From Malaciobacter halophilus (GTDB lineage Bacteria > Campylobacterota > Campylobacteria > Campylobacterales > Arcobacteraceae), in the NCBI RefSeq assembly GCF_002837275.1, contig NZ_NXIF01000023.1, forward strand, positions 1-64,000: a stretch of 64,000 nt of DNA, in the 5' to 3' direction. The position numbers and the translations under genes were made by a program. Shown piece after piece: positions 9,925 through 18,984 of the stretch. The notes below the pieces were generated by a model, which saw nothing but the letters and a program-made list of their open reading frames with translations, ran no database searches and had not been told where the DNA came from. Position 1 is the first letter of the stretch; every line of letters begins with the position of its first letter.

Positions 9925-11001
9925 TTGAGAATAGGAAAGTATGAGATTAAACATCCAATTATCCAAGGGGGTATGGGTGTAGGTATAAGTTGGGATAAAC
10001 TAGCAGGAAGTGTAAGTAAAGAGGGAGGTCTTGGAGTAATTTCAGCAGTTGGAACTGGTTATTATAAAAGTGATGAGTTTTCGATAAAAACAAAAAAAGA
10101 CAAACCAGTTGATGTTGTAAATTTTTACTCTAAAGAGGCTTTACACACTATTGTTAAAAATGCTAGAAAAATTTGCGCAGATGCACCCTTAGCATGTAAT
10201 ATTTTACATGCAATCAATGACTATGGTAGAGTTGTAAAAGATGCATGTGAAGCAGGTATTAATATTATTATTACAGGAGCGGGACTTCCAACAAATATGC
10301 CTGAATATACTAAAAATTTTCCAGATGTAGCACTTGTACCTATTGTTTCAAGTGCTAGAGCATTAAAACTTATTTGTAAAAAATGGAAAAGATATGATAA
10401 GGTACCTGATGCAGTAATTGTTGAAGGTCCAAAATCAGGAGGACATCAAGGTTTTACATATGAACAATGCTTTCAAGAAGAGTATCAACTTGAAAATATT
10501 GTAGGACCAGTAATTGAGGAAGCTAAAAAATGGGGAGATGATATTCCTATAATTGCAGCTGGTGGGATTTGGGATAAAAATGATATTGATAAATTTTTAT
10601 CTCTTGGTTGTGCTGGTGTTCAAATGGCTACAAGATTTATAGGAACACATGAATGTGATGTTGATATAAATATGAAAAAAGTCTTAATGGATGCGAAAGA
10701 AGAAGACATAAAACTTATGAAGTCACCTGTTGGCTTACCTGCACGTGCTGTAATGACTAATTTACAAGCCTCTATGCAGACTAAAACTGCACCTAAGGTT
10801 GCTTGTATTTCAAATTGTGTTTCTCCTTGTAATAGAGGTCAAGAGGCTAAGATTGTTGGTTATTGTATTGCTGATAGATTAGGTGCAGCATATAAAGGTG
10901 ATATGGATACAGGACTATTTTTCACAGGTTCAAATGGATATAAAATTGATAAATTAATATCTGTTCATGAACTTATGGAAAAACTAACTAAGGGAGAATA
11001 G
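9925..11001 (+). CDS. Nitronate monooxygenase-like flavoprotein
   Basis: TIM-barrel FMN enzyme of 358 aa in the nitronate monooxygenase/2-nitropropane dioxygenase family (which also contains the FabK enoyl-ACP reductases). N-terminal HPIIQGGMGVGIS, the GGHQGF phosphate/substrate loop near residues 172-177, and AAGGIWDKNDIDKFLSLGCAGVQ-type phosphate-binding region are visible. The C-terminal part is cysteine-rich (CISNCVSPCNRG), unusual for the plain oxidase and possibly metal-binding. The true substrate is not known. The start is TTG at 9925 with AAGGG 11-7 nt upstream; no ATG in frame would keep the barrel's first strand. The amidase gene follows with a 2-nt gap. Confidence 0.8.
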   Translation: MRIGKYEIKHPIIQGGMGVGISWDKLAGSVSKEGGLGVISAVGTGYYKSDEFSIKTKKDKPVDVVNFYSKEALHTIVKNARKICADAPLACNILHAINDYGRVVKDACEAGINIIITGAGLPTNMPEYTKNFPDVALVPIVSSARALKLICKKWKRYDKVPDAVIVEGPKSGGHQGFTYEQCFQEEYQLENIVGPVIEEAKKWGDDIPIIAAGGIWDKNDIDKFLSLGCAGVQMATRFIGTHECDVDINMKKVLMDAKEEDIKLMKSPVGLPARAVMTNLQASMQTKTAPKVACISNCVSPCNRGQEAKIVGYCIADRLGAAYKGDMDTGLFFTGSNGYKIDKLISVHELMEKLTKGE

Positions 11002-11003
11002 TC

Positions 11004-12407
11004 ATTTTAAAAAAAATACTACTATGTTTATTATTAGCATTTAGTATAAACTCAGCATTTGCACAAACTATTGCTCAAAAGTATGATGCAAATAGAATGA
11101 GTTACTTAAGAGCAGTATTAAAAAATGATACTGCTTTAGAAGTTAAATATCTAAAAAATGTAATAAAATATGGTAAACAGTTAAATCATGACACTACTAA
11201 ATATGAAAATGAACTAAAAAAACTATCAAATAAAACAGTTGTAAAAGAAGTAAAAAGATCTACAAAAAAAACTATTTCAAAACCTAAAGAAGTTAAAAAG
11301 CCAACTATAAAAAAACAAACAAACCAAAATTCAAACTATACTGTAAAAAATGTATTTACAAAAAACAATATGATTATTTTAGACTTTTATACAAATGTAA
11401 CAAAAAAACATATAGATTATAGTATTGATAAAACAAAATACTCTAATTTATATCTTTTTGATATAAAAGGTTCATATAAAGATGCTGCTCCAACAAAACT
11501 TAAAATTTCAGGAGTTGATAGAATATATATAATTCAAAAAAAGAGTAATTTACTTCATATAAAAGTAAGAGATAAAAATAAACTAAAGCCTATATATATT
11601 ATTAATAAAAAAAGAATTATTATTAAGTTTTTAAATATAAGTTCAAATGCAAACTCAAGCACAACACAACTTAATTCATCAAAAACGACAAATACCTCAA
11701 GAAGTATAATAAATGTAAATAGATACAAAAGAAAAGTAGTAGTTATTGATGCTGGTCATGGGGGAAAAGATGTTGGAGCAGTAGGCCCTAATAAAAGATA
11801 TGAGAAAAAAGTTGTTTTAGCAGTAGGAAAATACTTATATGATATTTTAAAAAGAAGAGGATATAAAGTATATATTACAAGAACAAGGGATAAGTTTATA
11901 AAAGTTAGAAACCGTACAGTTCTTGCAAACAAAAAAAATGCAGATATCTTTCTTTCAATACATGCAAATTCAATAGCAAAAAGTAAAGCTCATAAAGTAA
12001 GAGGTGTTGAGACATTTTTCTTAAGTCCAGCAAGAAGTGCTAGAGCAAAAAGAGTTGCAGCAAAAGAGAATAAAAGTGATATTAGAAAGATGAGTAAAGC
12101 TACTCAAAGATCTTTTTTAACAGTCCTAAATCAAAGTAAAATAACAGCATCTAACAAGTTAGCAATTGATGTACAACAAAATATGCTTTATTCTCTAAAA
12201 CAAAAATATAAAGATACTGTTGATGGTGGAGTAAGAGAAGGTCCTTTTTGGGTTCTAGTAGGAGCACAAATGCCTTCAATTTTGATAGAAGTAGGATATA
12301 TATCTCATCCTACAGAAGGGAAAAGATTATACCAAAGAAACTATCAAAAACTTTTAGCAAAGGGTATTGCTAATGGAATTGATTCTTACTTTTTAAAAAA
12401 TCCTTAA
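11004..12407 (+). CDS. Secreted N-acetylmuramoyl-L-alanine amidase, ATT start
   Basis: Zinc amidase of the AmiC/Amidase_3 family, 467 aa, that cuts the peptide stem from murein glycan, normally at the septum. The catalytic domain begins about residue 244 (VVVIDAGHGGKDVGAVG), with the metal ligands His in GHGG, a Glu in the KRYEKK region and His in LSIHANS, and ends with SILIEVGYISHP. Residues 30-240 hold an AMIN-like beta region. The first in-frame ATG (11097) would delete the signal peptide. In frame upstream, an ATT at 11004 opens MLKKILLCLLLAFSINSAFA with AGGGAG 7 nt before it; the in-frame stop at 10989 and absence of NTG codons force a non-standard start. Confidence 0.88.
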   Translation: MLKKILLCLLLAFSINSAFAQTIAQKYDANRMSYLRAVLKNDTALEVKYLKNVIKYGKQLNHDTTKYENELKKLSNKTVVKEVKRSTKKTISKPKEVKKPTIKKQTNQNSNYTVKNVFTKNNMIILDFYTNVTKKHIDYSIDKTKYSNLYLFDIKGSYKDAAPTKLKISGVDRIYIIQKKSNLLHIKVRDKNKLKPIYIINKKRIIIKFLNISSNANSSTTQLNSSKTTNTSRSIINVNRYKRKVVVIDAGHGGKDVGAVGPNKRYEKKVVLAVGKYLYDILKRRGYKVYITRTRDKFIKVRNRTVLANKKNADIFLSIHANSIAKSKAHKVRGVETFFLSPARSARAKRVAAKENKSDIRKMSKATQRSFLTVLNQSKITASNKLAIDVQQNMLYSLKQKYKDTVDGGVREGPFWVLVGAQMPSILIEVGYISHPTEGKRLYQRNYQKLLAKGIANGIDSYFLKNP

Positions 12408-12816
12408 CCTTTAAAATAAGCTCTTTTTGTTTCTTTTTAAAAGAGGGTAACTCCTCTATATCAAAAAACTTAACTTTACTATTTTCCCAAGACAAATAGT
12501 TATTATTAAGTTTATCTTCAAAAAAATATTTTTGTAAATTTTTTACATTTTTGGCATTGACTAACCAAATTCCTATATCTTTTTGTTTATTTTTTTGCTC
12601 AAAATACTCTTCAAAATCTTCAATTTTAACATCTAAACTAGACTCTTCAAAGAACTCTCTTTTAGCACACTGTTTTGCACTCTCTTTTCCTAATTGAACA
12701 CCTTTTAAAAAGCCCCATCTATTTTGACTCTTTACTGATTTACAAAGTAAAAGTTTTACTTTCTTATTCTCTATTTTATATAAAGCAATTCCATATGCTT
12801 TAATATTTCTACCCAT
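12370..12816 (-). CDS. NUDIX hydrolase
   Basis: NUDIX-fold pyrophosphohydrolase of 148 aa. The Nudix box runs from G39 through E45, R53-E54 and E57-E58 (GVQLGKESAKQCAKREFFEE), with Ser instead of the usual Gly at the penultimate position. Substrate is not predictable; an RppH or Ap4A hydrolase role is possible because Campylobacterota usually have one such small enzyme. It is convergent with the amidase gene and the last 38 nt of the two genes overlap. Its start lies 9 nt downstream of the LptF/G gene stop on the same strand (Shine-Dalgarno AAAGGAG). Confidence 0.85.
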   Translation of the reverse strand: MGRNIKAYGIALYKIENKKVKLLLCKSVKSQNRWGFLKGVQLGKESAKQCAKREFFEESSLDVKIEDFEEYFEQKNKQKDIGIWLVNAKNVKNLQKYFFEDKLNNNYLSWENSKVKFFDIEELPSFKKKQKELILKVKDFLKSKNQFH

Positions 12817-12825
12817 ATTTCTCCT

Positions 12826-13893
12826 TTAATAAGAAGTTTTTTTCTTATAAACAATAAAAGATAAAGTGTACCATAAAAACATAGGTAAAAGAAGAGATAT
12901 TTCAGGTAAAAGTGTACCATTATTTGAAAATTTATGTAATAAAAAGAAAACTCCCCATGATACAAGCGTAAAAAATATAGATAAAGAAGTAAATTTTCCT
13001 ATATTAAAAAATCTACTATTTAAAGCTGCATATGCAAAAATCAATATAATTAATGGCAAAATAAAAAAAGCAACTACAACTTCATAATATAAAGCTGCTC
13101 TTATTTTATCTGTATTTATACCTTGTTTATCCAAAAGTATAAGTGCAGAGATTGCATCTACAATAGAAAAAGTTGATTTTGCTTCATATACATTGTTTAG
13201 TATTTTTGGTTTAAAGCCTTCAAGAGTATGTAAAAACTTTTCATGCCTAACTTCTATTTTTGAAGAGTGAAAATCAATATTTTTAGGTTTTTTAGTAACT
13301 TTTGCATCTATTACATACCATCTATTGTTTTGAAAATATGCTTTTTTTGCAACTATACTCTCAACTAAATCTTTATCTTGAACCTTAAAAATATGTATAT
13401 TTTCAGCTCTTTTTTCTATTGGATAAAGTTTTTGAAAGAAAATATGATAATCATTATATTTCAAAAAGATATCTGATTTAGTACTAATAAAATATTCATC
13501 ATCTAAAATTTTACTTTTTTGCTCATATGAGTATGCCAAAGGAGTTGCTTGAAGAGCAATAAGAATAACTAAAAGTAAAAAAGATATTTTTAAAACTGGT
13601 GAATAGATTCTTCTTCTACTAACACCAAGTGCAATAAATGCAACTAACTCATTACCTTTAATTAAAATTACTAGTGTCAATATCCAACCAAATACCAAAG
13701 ATAAAGGTAAAGTCAAAGTAAGTGTAAAAAAACTATTATAAAATAGATATAATAACTGTAAGTTTGCAGATTCAGGAAGACTTTTCATATTTTGAAAAAA
13801 ATCAATACCCACAAAAAATAGTTGTAGGGAAACTAAAACAATTAAAAAACTTTTAAGATACTTTTGTAAAATATATTTTGTTAATACGCTCAT
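12826..13893 (-). CDS. LptF/LptG-family LPS export permease
   Basis: YjgP/YjgQ-type membrane protein of 355 aa. Three N-terminal membrane helices (about 13-33, 52-80, 99-117) lead to a beta-jellyroll periplasmic domain (about 120-255), then three C-terminal helices (about 268-350). The cytoplasmic loop ALGVSRRRIYSPV between helices 2 and 3 is the LptB coupling motif. It forms part of the transporter that extracts lipopolysaccharide from the inner membrane. I cannot tell LptF from LptG. It follows pth by 2 nt in the order rplY-pth-lptF/G seen in other Campylobacterota. Confidence 0.88.
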   Translation of the reverse strand: MSVLTKYILQKYLKSFLIVLVSLQLFFVGIDFFQNMKSLPESANLQLLYLFYNSFFTLTLTLPLSLVFGWILTLVILIKGNELVAFIALGVSRRRIYSPVLKISFLLLVILIALQATPLAYSYEQKSKILDDEYFISTKSDIFLKYNDYHIFFQKLYPIEKRAENIHIFKVQDKDLVESIVAKKAYFQNNRWYVIDAKVTKKPKNIDFHSSKIEVRHEKFLHTLEGFKPKILNNVYEAKSTFSIVDAISALILLDKQGINTDKIRAALYYEVVVAFFILPLIILIFAYAALNSRFFNIGKFTSLSIFFTLVSWGVFFLLHKFSNNGTLLPEISLLLPMFLWYTLSFIVYKKKTSY

Positions 13894-13895
13894 TA

Positions 13896-14447
13896 TTACT
13901 TCAATGTAAATTTAGATTTTACTTCATTTATAGATTCACTTTTTAGTGCGTCTATGGCTTTGATAGTATGCGGTATTATATCTTTTAATCTATTTAATTC
14001 CTCTTTTGAAAAGTTGTTTAATACATAATTTACAACATCTTCTTTATTTTCTGGTTTTCCAATTCCTATTCTTACTCTTATATAATCTTTTCCTATATGT
14101 GAGTCAATTGATTTTAAACCATTGTGACCACCATGACCACCACCAATTTTAAACTTAACAGCTCCAAAAGGTAAATCTAAGTCATCATGAATAACAATAA
14201 TATCTTCATTTTCAATTTTATAATAGTTCTTAATTGCAATAACTGCATCACCAGATAAATTCATAAAAGTTTTTGGTTTTACAAGTAAGTCATTTGAAGA
14301 TTTTAAAACATCTGCTTTAAAATTTGATTTATTTATAGAAGTAGTATTTAGATTTTTGGCCATCTCATCGATGACCATAAAACCTATGTTGTGCCTAGTT
14401 AATAGATATTTTTCACCTATATTTCCAAGTCCAACAATTAAAGCCAT
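13896..14447 (-). CDS. pth: Peptidyl-tRNA hydrolase
   Basis: Pth (183 aa) frees tRNA from stalled peptidyl-tRNA. The family pattern is clear: IVGLGNIGEKYLLTRHNIGF with the catalytic His at residue 19, FMNLSGDAV, VIHDDLDLPFG and the GGGHGGHNGLKS loop. Length is normal. It sits 7 nt after rplY and 2 nt before the LptF/G gene, so all three are likely in one transcript. Confidence 0.97.
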   Translation of the reverse strand: MALIVGLGNIGEKYLLTRHNIGFMVIDEMAKNLNTTSINKSNFKADVLKSSNDLLVKPKTFMNLSGDAVIAIKNYYKIENEDIIVIHDDLDLPFGAVKFKIGGGHGGHNGLKSIDSHIGKDYIRVRIGIGKPENKEDVVNYVLNNFSKEELNRLKDIIPHTIKAIDALKSESINEVKSKFTLK

Positions 14448-14454
14448 ATTAAAA

Positions 14455-14991
14455 TTACTTAGCCTTAATTACACCAACGATTGGTACTCTTGGGTCTAAG
14501 AAACACTCTACACCTTCTGGTAAGTCTAAATCTCTAATTAAGATATTATCACCAGTATCTAAGTTATCAATATTTAAAGTGAAACTTTCAGGTAAATTTT
14601 CTAAAGTTGTTTTAACAGGAACTCTTTTCTTATGGAAAATAAATAAACCTTTATTCTTAAGACCAATAGGTGTACCTTCTGCTTTTACAGGAACTTTATA
14701 AGTAGTTCTTACACCTGGTTGTGCAACCATTAAATCAACATGAACTAAGTCTGAAGTGATTGGACATTTTTGATACTCTTGAACAACAACTTTGAAAGTG
14801 TTTCCACCAACAGATACATCAAATGATAGTGTTTCTTTAGCTTTTAAAGTTTTAATAAACTCATTCATTTTAAATGCAGCATTAATATTCTCTAAACCTT
14901 TACCATAGATATTAGCAATTAAGTAACCATCTCTTCTTAAAGATTTAGTTTCTTGTTTTGTCATACTATCTCTTACGATACCCTCTAACAT
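14455..14991 (-). CDS. rplY: Ribosomal protein L25 (CTC form)
   Basis: Ribosomal L25/TL5 protein, 178 aa, with an N-terminal 5S-rRNA-binding domain (LEGIVRDS, followed by [16 protein letters not shown]) and a C-terminal CTC beta-domain ([17 protein letters not shown]). An earlier in-frame ATG at 14997 abuts the AAAGGA, leaving no spacer; the second ATG at 14991 has a 6-nt spacer and fits the usual MLEG start, so it was chosen. A -10 box lies 31 nt upstream. Confidence 0.94.
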   Translation of the reverse strand: MLEGIVRDSMTKQETKSLRRDGYLIANIYGKGLENINAAFKMNEFIKTLKAKETLSFDVSVGGNTFKVVVQEYQKCPITSDLVHVDLMVAQPGVRTTYKVPVKAEGTPIGLKNKGLFIFHKKRVPVKTTLENLPESFTLNIDNLDTGDNILIRDLDLPEGVECFLDPRVPIVGVIKAK

Positions 14992-15021
14992 AAACATTCC
15001 TTTGTTTTAAAATAGTTGCGC

Positions 15022-15027
15022 ATTATA
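15022..15027 (-). promoter_or_regulatory. -10 box for rplY-pth-lptF/G
   Basis: TATAAT on the minus strand (ATTATA on plus) about 30 nt upstream of the rplY ATG. Preceded by an A+T-rich stretch. It probably drives rplY, pth, the permease and perhaps NUDIX. Confidence 0.5.
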
Positions 15028-15062
15028 CTTAAGTTATTATTAATATTAGCTTTAAATTAAGC

Positions 15063-15416
15063 TTATTTTAGCTTTTGTATATAAAAGTATAAAGACTCTA
15101 ACTCCTCATCAGTTAAAAAATATGTTGGCATTACTAAAGATTCAGTTTTGTCCGCTCTTAGTTTTGATTTAAAATCTTTAAAATTTACATTATTAATAGG
15201 AGGTGCTTTTATATATTTTAAAGCACCTTTTTTATTTCTATATTTAGCAATAATAACCTCTTTTTTACCATTACCATGACATTTATTACACCCTATTCCT
15301 CTAGGATTTTCATATAGCATTGCTCCATATTCAAACTTTGTAATAAAAGAGTTATCATCTTGGGTTGCATAAAGTATATTAGTTATTAATAAAAGTAATA
15401 AAGATGCTAACTTCAA
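15063..15416 (-). CDS. Monohaem c-type cytochrome, periplasmic
   Basis: Small secreted cytochrome of 117 aa. Residues 1-18 form a signal peptide ending near YAT. The single haem motif is CNKCH at 43-47, and Met96 in LVMPTYFLTDEEL is a good distal ligand, in the usual C-terminal class I position. Class I cytochromes of this size shuttle electrons in the periplasm; the partner is unknown. It is divergent from folD and shares a short promoter region with it. Confidence 0.85.
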   Translation of the reverse strand: MKLASLLLLLITNILYATQDDNSFITKFEYGAMLYENPRGIGCNKCHGNGKKEVIIAKYRNKKGALKYIKAPPINNVNFKDFKSKLRADKTESLVMPTYFLTDEELESLYFYIQKLK

Positions 15417-15490
15417 TCTTAACCTTTGTGTAAAAATGTTTTTGGTATTATATCAACCTAAAATTAAAACATATATAAGGTTTAATTCCC

Positions 15491-16360
15491 ATGACAATAC
15501 TTGACGGAAAAGCATTATCTAATAAAATAAAAGAAGAAGTAAAATCAGAAGTTCAAGATCTTCAAATGAAAAAAGGTATAACACCAGGTCTTGCAGTAGT
15601 TTTAGTAGGAGCAGACCCTGCTAGTGCAGCATATGTAAATATGAAAAGTAAAGCTTGTAAACAAGCTGGAATTTATTCAATAGTTCATGAAATGCCAGAG
15701 ACTATCTCACAAGATAAAATCTTAGAAATTCTAGCCATGATGAATAAAAATCCAAATATTGATGGTATTTTAGTTCAGTTACCACTTCCAAAACATGTAG
15801 ATACAACTGCGATTTTAGAAGCAATCGCTCCTGAAAAAGATGTAGATGGTTTCCATGCATATAATACAGGAAGAATGACTTTAGGACTTGAATCATTTGT
15901 TCCAGCAACACCATATGGTGTAATGCAATTATTAAAAGAGTATGACATTAATCCAGAAGGAAAAAATGTATGTGTAGTAGGAGCAAGTAATATTGTTGGA
16001 AAGCCTATGAGTACGCTTTTATTAAATGCAAATGCAACAGTTACAACATGCCACATCTATACAAAAAATTTAAAAGAACATACTAAAAATGCAGATATAA
16101 TCTGTGTTGGAGTTGGAAAAGTAAATCTAATAACTGAAGATATGGTAAAAGAAGGTGCAATCGTAGTTGATATTGGTATAAACAGATTAGAAAATGGGAA
16201 ACTTGTAGGGGATGTTGATTTTGAGAATGTATCAAAAAAATGTTCTTATATTTCTCCTGTTCCAGGTGGTGTTGGACCTATGACTATTGCTATGCTTTTA
16301 GTAAATACTATTAAAGCTGCAAAACTAAGAGAAGAGAGAGAAAGAAAACTAAATGATTAA
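15491..16360 (+). CDS. folD: Methylenetetrahydrofolate dehydrogenase/cyclohydrolase
   Basis: Bifunctional enzyme of 289 aa that interconverts methylene-, methenyl- and 10-formyl-tetrahydrofolate. Signatures seen: the lysine of the YVNMKSKACKQAGI helix, QLPLPKHVD, PEKDVDGFHAYNTGRM, the NADP-binding VVGASNIVGKPM and the C-terminal PVPGGVGPMTIAMLL. Length is normal. A TATTAT -10 candidate lies at 15446-15451, and a weak AAGG precedes the ATG. It overlaps lepB by 8 nt. Confidence 0.97.
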   Translation: MTILDGKALSNKIKEEVKSEVQDLQMKKGITPGLAVVLVGADPASAAYVNMKSKACKQAGIYSIVHEMPETISQDKILEILAMMNKNPNIDGILVQLPLPKHVDTTAILEAIAPEKDVDGFHAYNTGRMTLGLESFVPATPYGVMQLLKEYDINPEGKNVCVVGASNIVGKPMSTLLLNANATVTTCHIYTKNLKEHTKNADIICVGVGKVNLITEDMVKEGAIVVDIGINRLENGKLVGDVDFENVSKKCSYISPVPGGVGPMTIAMLLVNTIKAAKLREERERKLND

Positions 16361-17138
16361 AAAAGCTTACAACTGGGCTAGTTCTTGGACTGGTACAGTA
16401 ATAATTGTTTTAGGTATTATATTTTTTATTGCGCAAGCTTTTGTGATACCAAGTGGTAGTATGAAAAATACTTTACTTATTGGAGATATGCTTTTTGTAA
16501 AAAAATTCTCTTATGGAATTCCTGTTCCAAGAATTCCTTGGATTGAAGTACCTGTTTTACCAGATTTTAATGATAATGGGCATTTGATTGAAGGGGATAA
16601 ACCAAAGCGTGGAGATATTGTAGTTTTTAGATACCCTAAAAATGATACAATACACTATGTAAAAAGATTAGTAGCCACGGGAGGAGATTTAGTTCTTATA
16701 CAAAATAAAAATCTTATTTTGCACCCAAAAGAAGGAAATGAATACGTTAAAAAACATTATAAAGAAGAACAAATCTTAAATGTTGATGGCAAACTTTGGG
16801 TTATAAATCCTTATCAAAAAGAGCATCCTGGTATACACAATGACCCAGCAGTACAAAATACAGGCTTAGCTCCTTCACAACTATTTAATATGCTTCCTAT
16901 TAAAGTTCCTGAGGGTGAATATTTTATGATGGGTGATAATAGAGACCACTCTAATGACTCAAGATTTTGGGGAACTGTAAAATATAAGCATATTGTTGGT
17001 AAACCATGGTTTATTTACTTCTCTTGGGATAAAGATAAAAAAATCAGATGGGACAGAGTTTTTAGAACAGTTGAATCTTTAGAAGAGGATTTAAAAGGAA
17101 AAGAGCTAGATATAAATCATAAAGAGGGGATTTATTAA
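16353..17138 (+). CDS. lepB: Signal peptidase I
   Basis: Membrane serine protease (261 aa) that removes signal peptides from exported proteins. One N-terminal membrane helix (about 12-32) leads to the catalytic motif PSGSM with Ser36, and the general base Lys104 lies in HYVKRLVATGGD. GDNRDHSNDSRFWG is the conserved box E. Start overlaps folD by 8 nt, and rpiB follows one base after the stop, so folD-lepB-rpiB is one operon. Confidence 0.97.
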   Translation: MIKKAYNWASSWTGTVIIVLGIIFFIAQAFVIPSGSMKNTLLIGDMLFVKKFSYGIPVPRIPWIEVPVLPDFNDNGHLIEGDKPKRGDIVVFRYPKNDTIHYVKRLVATGGDLVLIQNKNLILHPKEGNEYVKKHYKEEQILNVDGKLWVINPYQKEHPGIHNDPAVQNTGLAPSQLFNMLPIKVPEGEYFMMGDNRDHSNDSRFWGTVKYKHIVGKPWFIYFSWDKDKKIRWDRVFRTVESLEEDLKGKELDINHKEGIY

Positions 17139-17139
17139 A

Positions 17140-17595
17140 ATGAAATATTTCATAGCAGCAGACCACGCTGGAATTGATATTAAAAAGTATGTTAAAGAGT
17201 TATTTGAGAGTAAGGGTCATGAAGTTGAAGATTTAGGTCCTTACTCAAAAGATAGAGTTGACTATCCAGATTTTGCAGCAAAAGTATGTGAAAATGTACT
17301 TAAAAATGAAAATAGCTTTGGTATTTTAATCTGTGGCTCAGGAATAGGAATGTCAATGGCTGCAAACAAATTTGATGGTATTAGAGCTGCTTTATGTCAT
17401 AATGAATACTCAGCAAAAATGGCTAGAGAACATAATGATGCTAATGTAATTTGTTTAGGTGAAAGAGTTAGTGGATATGGGATGATTGAAGCTATTGTAG
17501 ATTCATGGCTAAATGCCTCTTTTGAAGGTGGAAGACATGAAAATAGAGTTGAAAAAATAAATGCTTTAGGCAAAATGGGAAGCTGTAGAGTATAA
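17140..17595 (+). CDS. rpiB: Ribose 5-phosphate isomerase B
   Basis: RpiB/LacAB-fold enzyme of 151 aa that interconverts ribose 5-phosphate and ribulose 5-phosphate in the pentose phosphate pathway. Characteristic: IAADHAGIDIKKYV, DYPDFA, and ICGSGIGMSMAANK with catalytic Cys65. C-terminal region NVICLGERV is normal. It is 2 nt after lepB and 16 nt before a small membrane-protein gene. Confidence 0.95.
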   Translation: MKYFIAADHAGIDIKKYVKELFESKGHEVEDLGPYSKDRVDYPDFAAKVCENVLKNENSFGILICGSGIGMSMAANKFDGIRAALCHNEYSAKMAREHNDANVICLGERVSGYGMIEAIVDSWLNASFEGGRHENRVEKINALGKMGSCRV

Positions 17596-17611
17596 AAAAA
17601 GGAAAGACGTC

Positions 17612-17734
17612 ATGCATGAACCTTGGTTTGCCTATGTTGTTGTTTTAAGTGTAGTTGCTTTAATGCTTTTAGGTAAAAAGATGATGTTCTTTCCAAAACA
17701 AGAGGATAAGTCTTCAAAAAAGGATAAGAAATGA
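17612..17734 (+). CDS. 40-aa single-pass membrane protein
   Basis: A short gene with good context: AAAGGAAAG precedes the ATG, and the TGA overlaps the next gene's ATG (ATGA). The peptide starts MHEPWFAYVVV, has one hydrophobic helix (about residues 6-21, VVVLSVVALMLLG) and a Lys-rich C-terminal tail (SSKKDKK). Translational coupling with the HD gene supports a real protein. Function unknown; such small proteins in this group are often poorly annotated. Confidence 0.65.
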   Translation: MHEPWFAYVVVLSVVALMLLGKKMMFFPKQEDKSSKKDKK

Positions 17735-18963
17735 TAAATCCAAAAATCATAGATTATATCTTCTCTTCTGCATCTATACAAAGATGGAATGATTATCCAA
17801 GAATGGTTGAGTTAGTAGAACTTGACAAACAAGCACACAAATTTATCATCGCTTTTTTTATTGCAAAACTTGAAGATGATGTAAACTTTACACATCTTAT
17901 AGAAGCAGGTATTTTTGAATTTTTAAGAAGAATTGTAGTAACAGATATAAGACCTGATGTTTTTAGAAAAGCTATTCAAAGAAAATCAAAAGAGATAAAC
18001 TCTTGGGTGATTGAAAAATTAAAAGACTCACTAGAACCAATACAAAATGGAAGATTTTTAAAAAAATTTGAAGAGTATTTATATGATTCAAATATGTATA
18101 AGAAAGAGAGATTTATTTTAAAAGCCGCTTCATATCTTGCAACAAAATGGGAATTCTCAATCGTATATCAAACTTCAAAATTCTTAACAGATATTGAAAA
18201 TGTAAAAAGAAGTGTTGAAGATGAAATTGAAGATTATTATGAACTAATTGGTGTTAGAAAAATTGCTTTAAATAAAAAACTTTCAAGAATTATTGATTTA
18301 AGTGGAAGATTAAGATTTCAAAAAAGATGGGCTCAAACTCCACGAATTCCAGAAACTTCTGTTTTAGGTCATATGCTAACTGTTGCACTATTTGCATACT
18401 TTTATTCAAAGGATATTGATGCTTGTGACAAAAGATTGCAAAATAACTTTTATACTGCTTTATTTCATGACTTACCAGAAGCATTAACAAGAGATATAAT
18501 CTCTCCTGTAAAATATAGTGTTGATGAGTTATCTGATATTATTGCTGAATATGAAATAATAAAAATAGAAGATGATATTCTTCCATTTATACCTGATAGT
18601 TTAAAAGAAGAGTTTTCATATCTTTTAGGATTATATGAAGATAAGAAAAAAGATGAATTCTTAGATAAAATAAAACACAACAATAAAATAGACATAGTAG
18701 AAAATATTAATGATTATAATCTTGACAAATATAATCCTATTGATGGAAAAGCTTTAAAACAGTGTGATAAGCTTTCTGCTTTTATTGAAGCTAGTTTATC
18801 AATTTCACATGGAATAAAGTCAAAAGAGTTACAAAGTGGGAAAAAACATATTTTTAAAGGTTTAAAAACTGTACATGATATAGATTTTAAAGAGCTTGCA
18901 AAACAAATAGATGAAGAGTTTGGAAGTACTGGGCAAACTCAAACTACTTTTGATTTTGACTAA
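17731..18963 (+). CDS. HD-domain phosphohydrolase (YfbR/HDDC2-like)
   Basis: A 410-aa protein with a metal-dependent HD domain in the second half: ETSVLGHMLTVALFAYFYS (His of the first ligand, near residue 214), TALFHDLPEALTRDIISPVK (HDLPE, with H and D near 248-249), and a later conserved D in the DKLSAFIEASLSI helix. The HDLPE signature is typical of the YfbR/HDDC2 nucleotide hydrolases. The N-terminal 170 residues are helical and not assigned. It overlaps the 40-aa membrane gene, so any partnership is likely but unproven. A bidirectional terminator follows. Confidence 0.75.
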   Translation: MINPKIIDYIFSSASIQRWNDYPRMVELVELDKQAHKFIIAFFIAKLEDDVNFTHLIEAGIFEFLRRIVVTDIRPDVFRKAIQRKSKEINSWVIEKLKDSLEPIQNGRFLKKFEEYLYDSNMYKKERFILKAASYLATKWEFSIVYQTSKFLTDIENVKRSVEDEIEDYYELIGVRKIALNKKLSRIIDLSGRLRFQKRWAQTPRIPETSVLGHMLTVALFAYFYSKDIDACDKRLQNNFYTALFHDLPEALTRDIISPVKYSVDELSDIIAEYEIIKIEDDILPFIPDSLKEEFSYLLGLYEDKKKDEFLDKIKHNNKIDIVENINDYNLDKYNPIDGKALKQCDKLSAFIEASLSISHGIKSKELQSGKKHIFKGLKTVHDIDFKELAKQIDEEFGSTGQTQTTFDFD

Positions 18964-18984
18964 AAGAGGAAATCCTCTTTTAGT
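18959..18984. terminator. Bidirectional terminator between HD gene and TonB receptor
   Basis: Perfect 12-bp stem ACTAAAAGAGGA / TCCTCTTTTAGT with loop AA. T runs on both strands serve the convergent genes on each side. It overlaps the stop codon of the HD gene. Confidence 0.75.
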
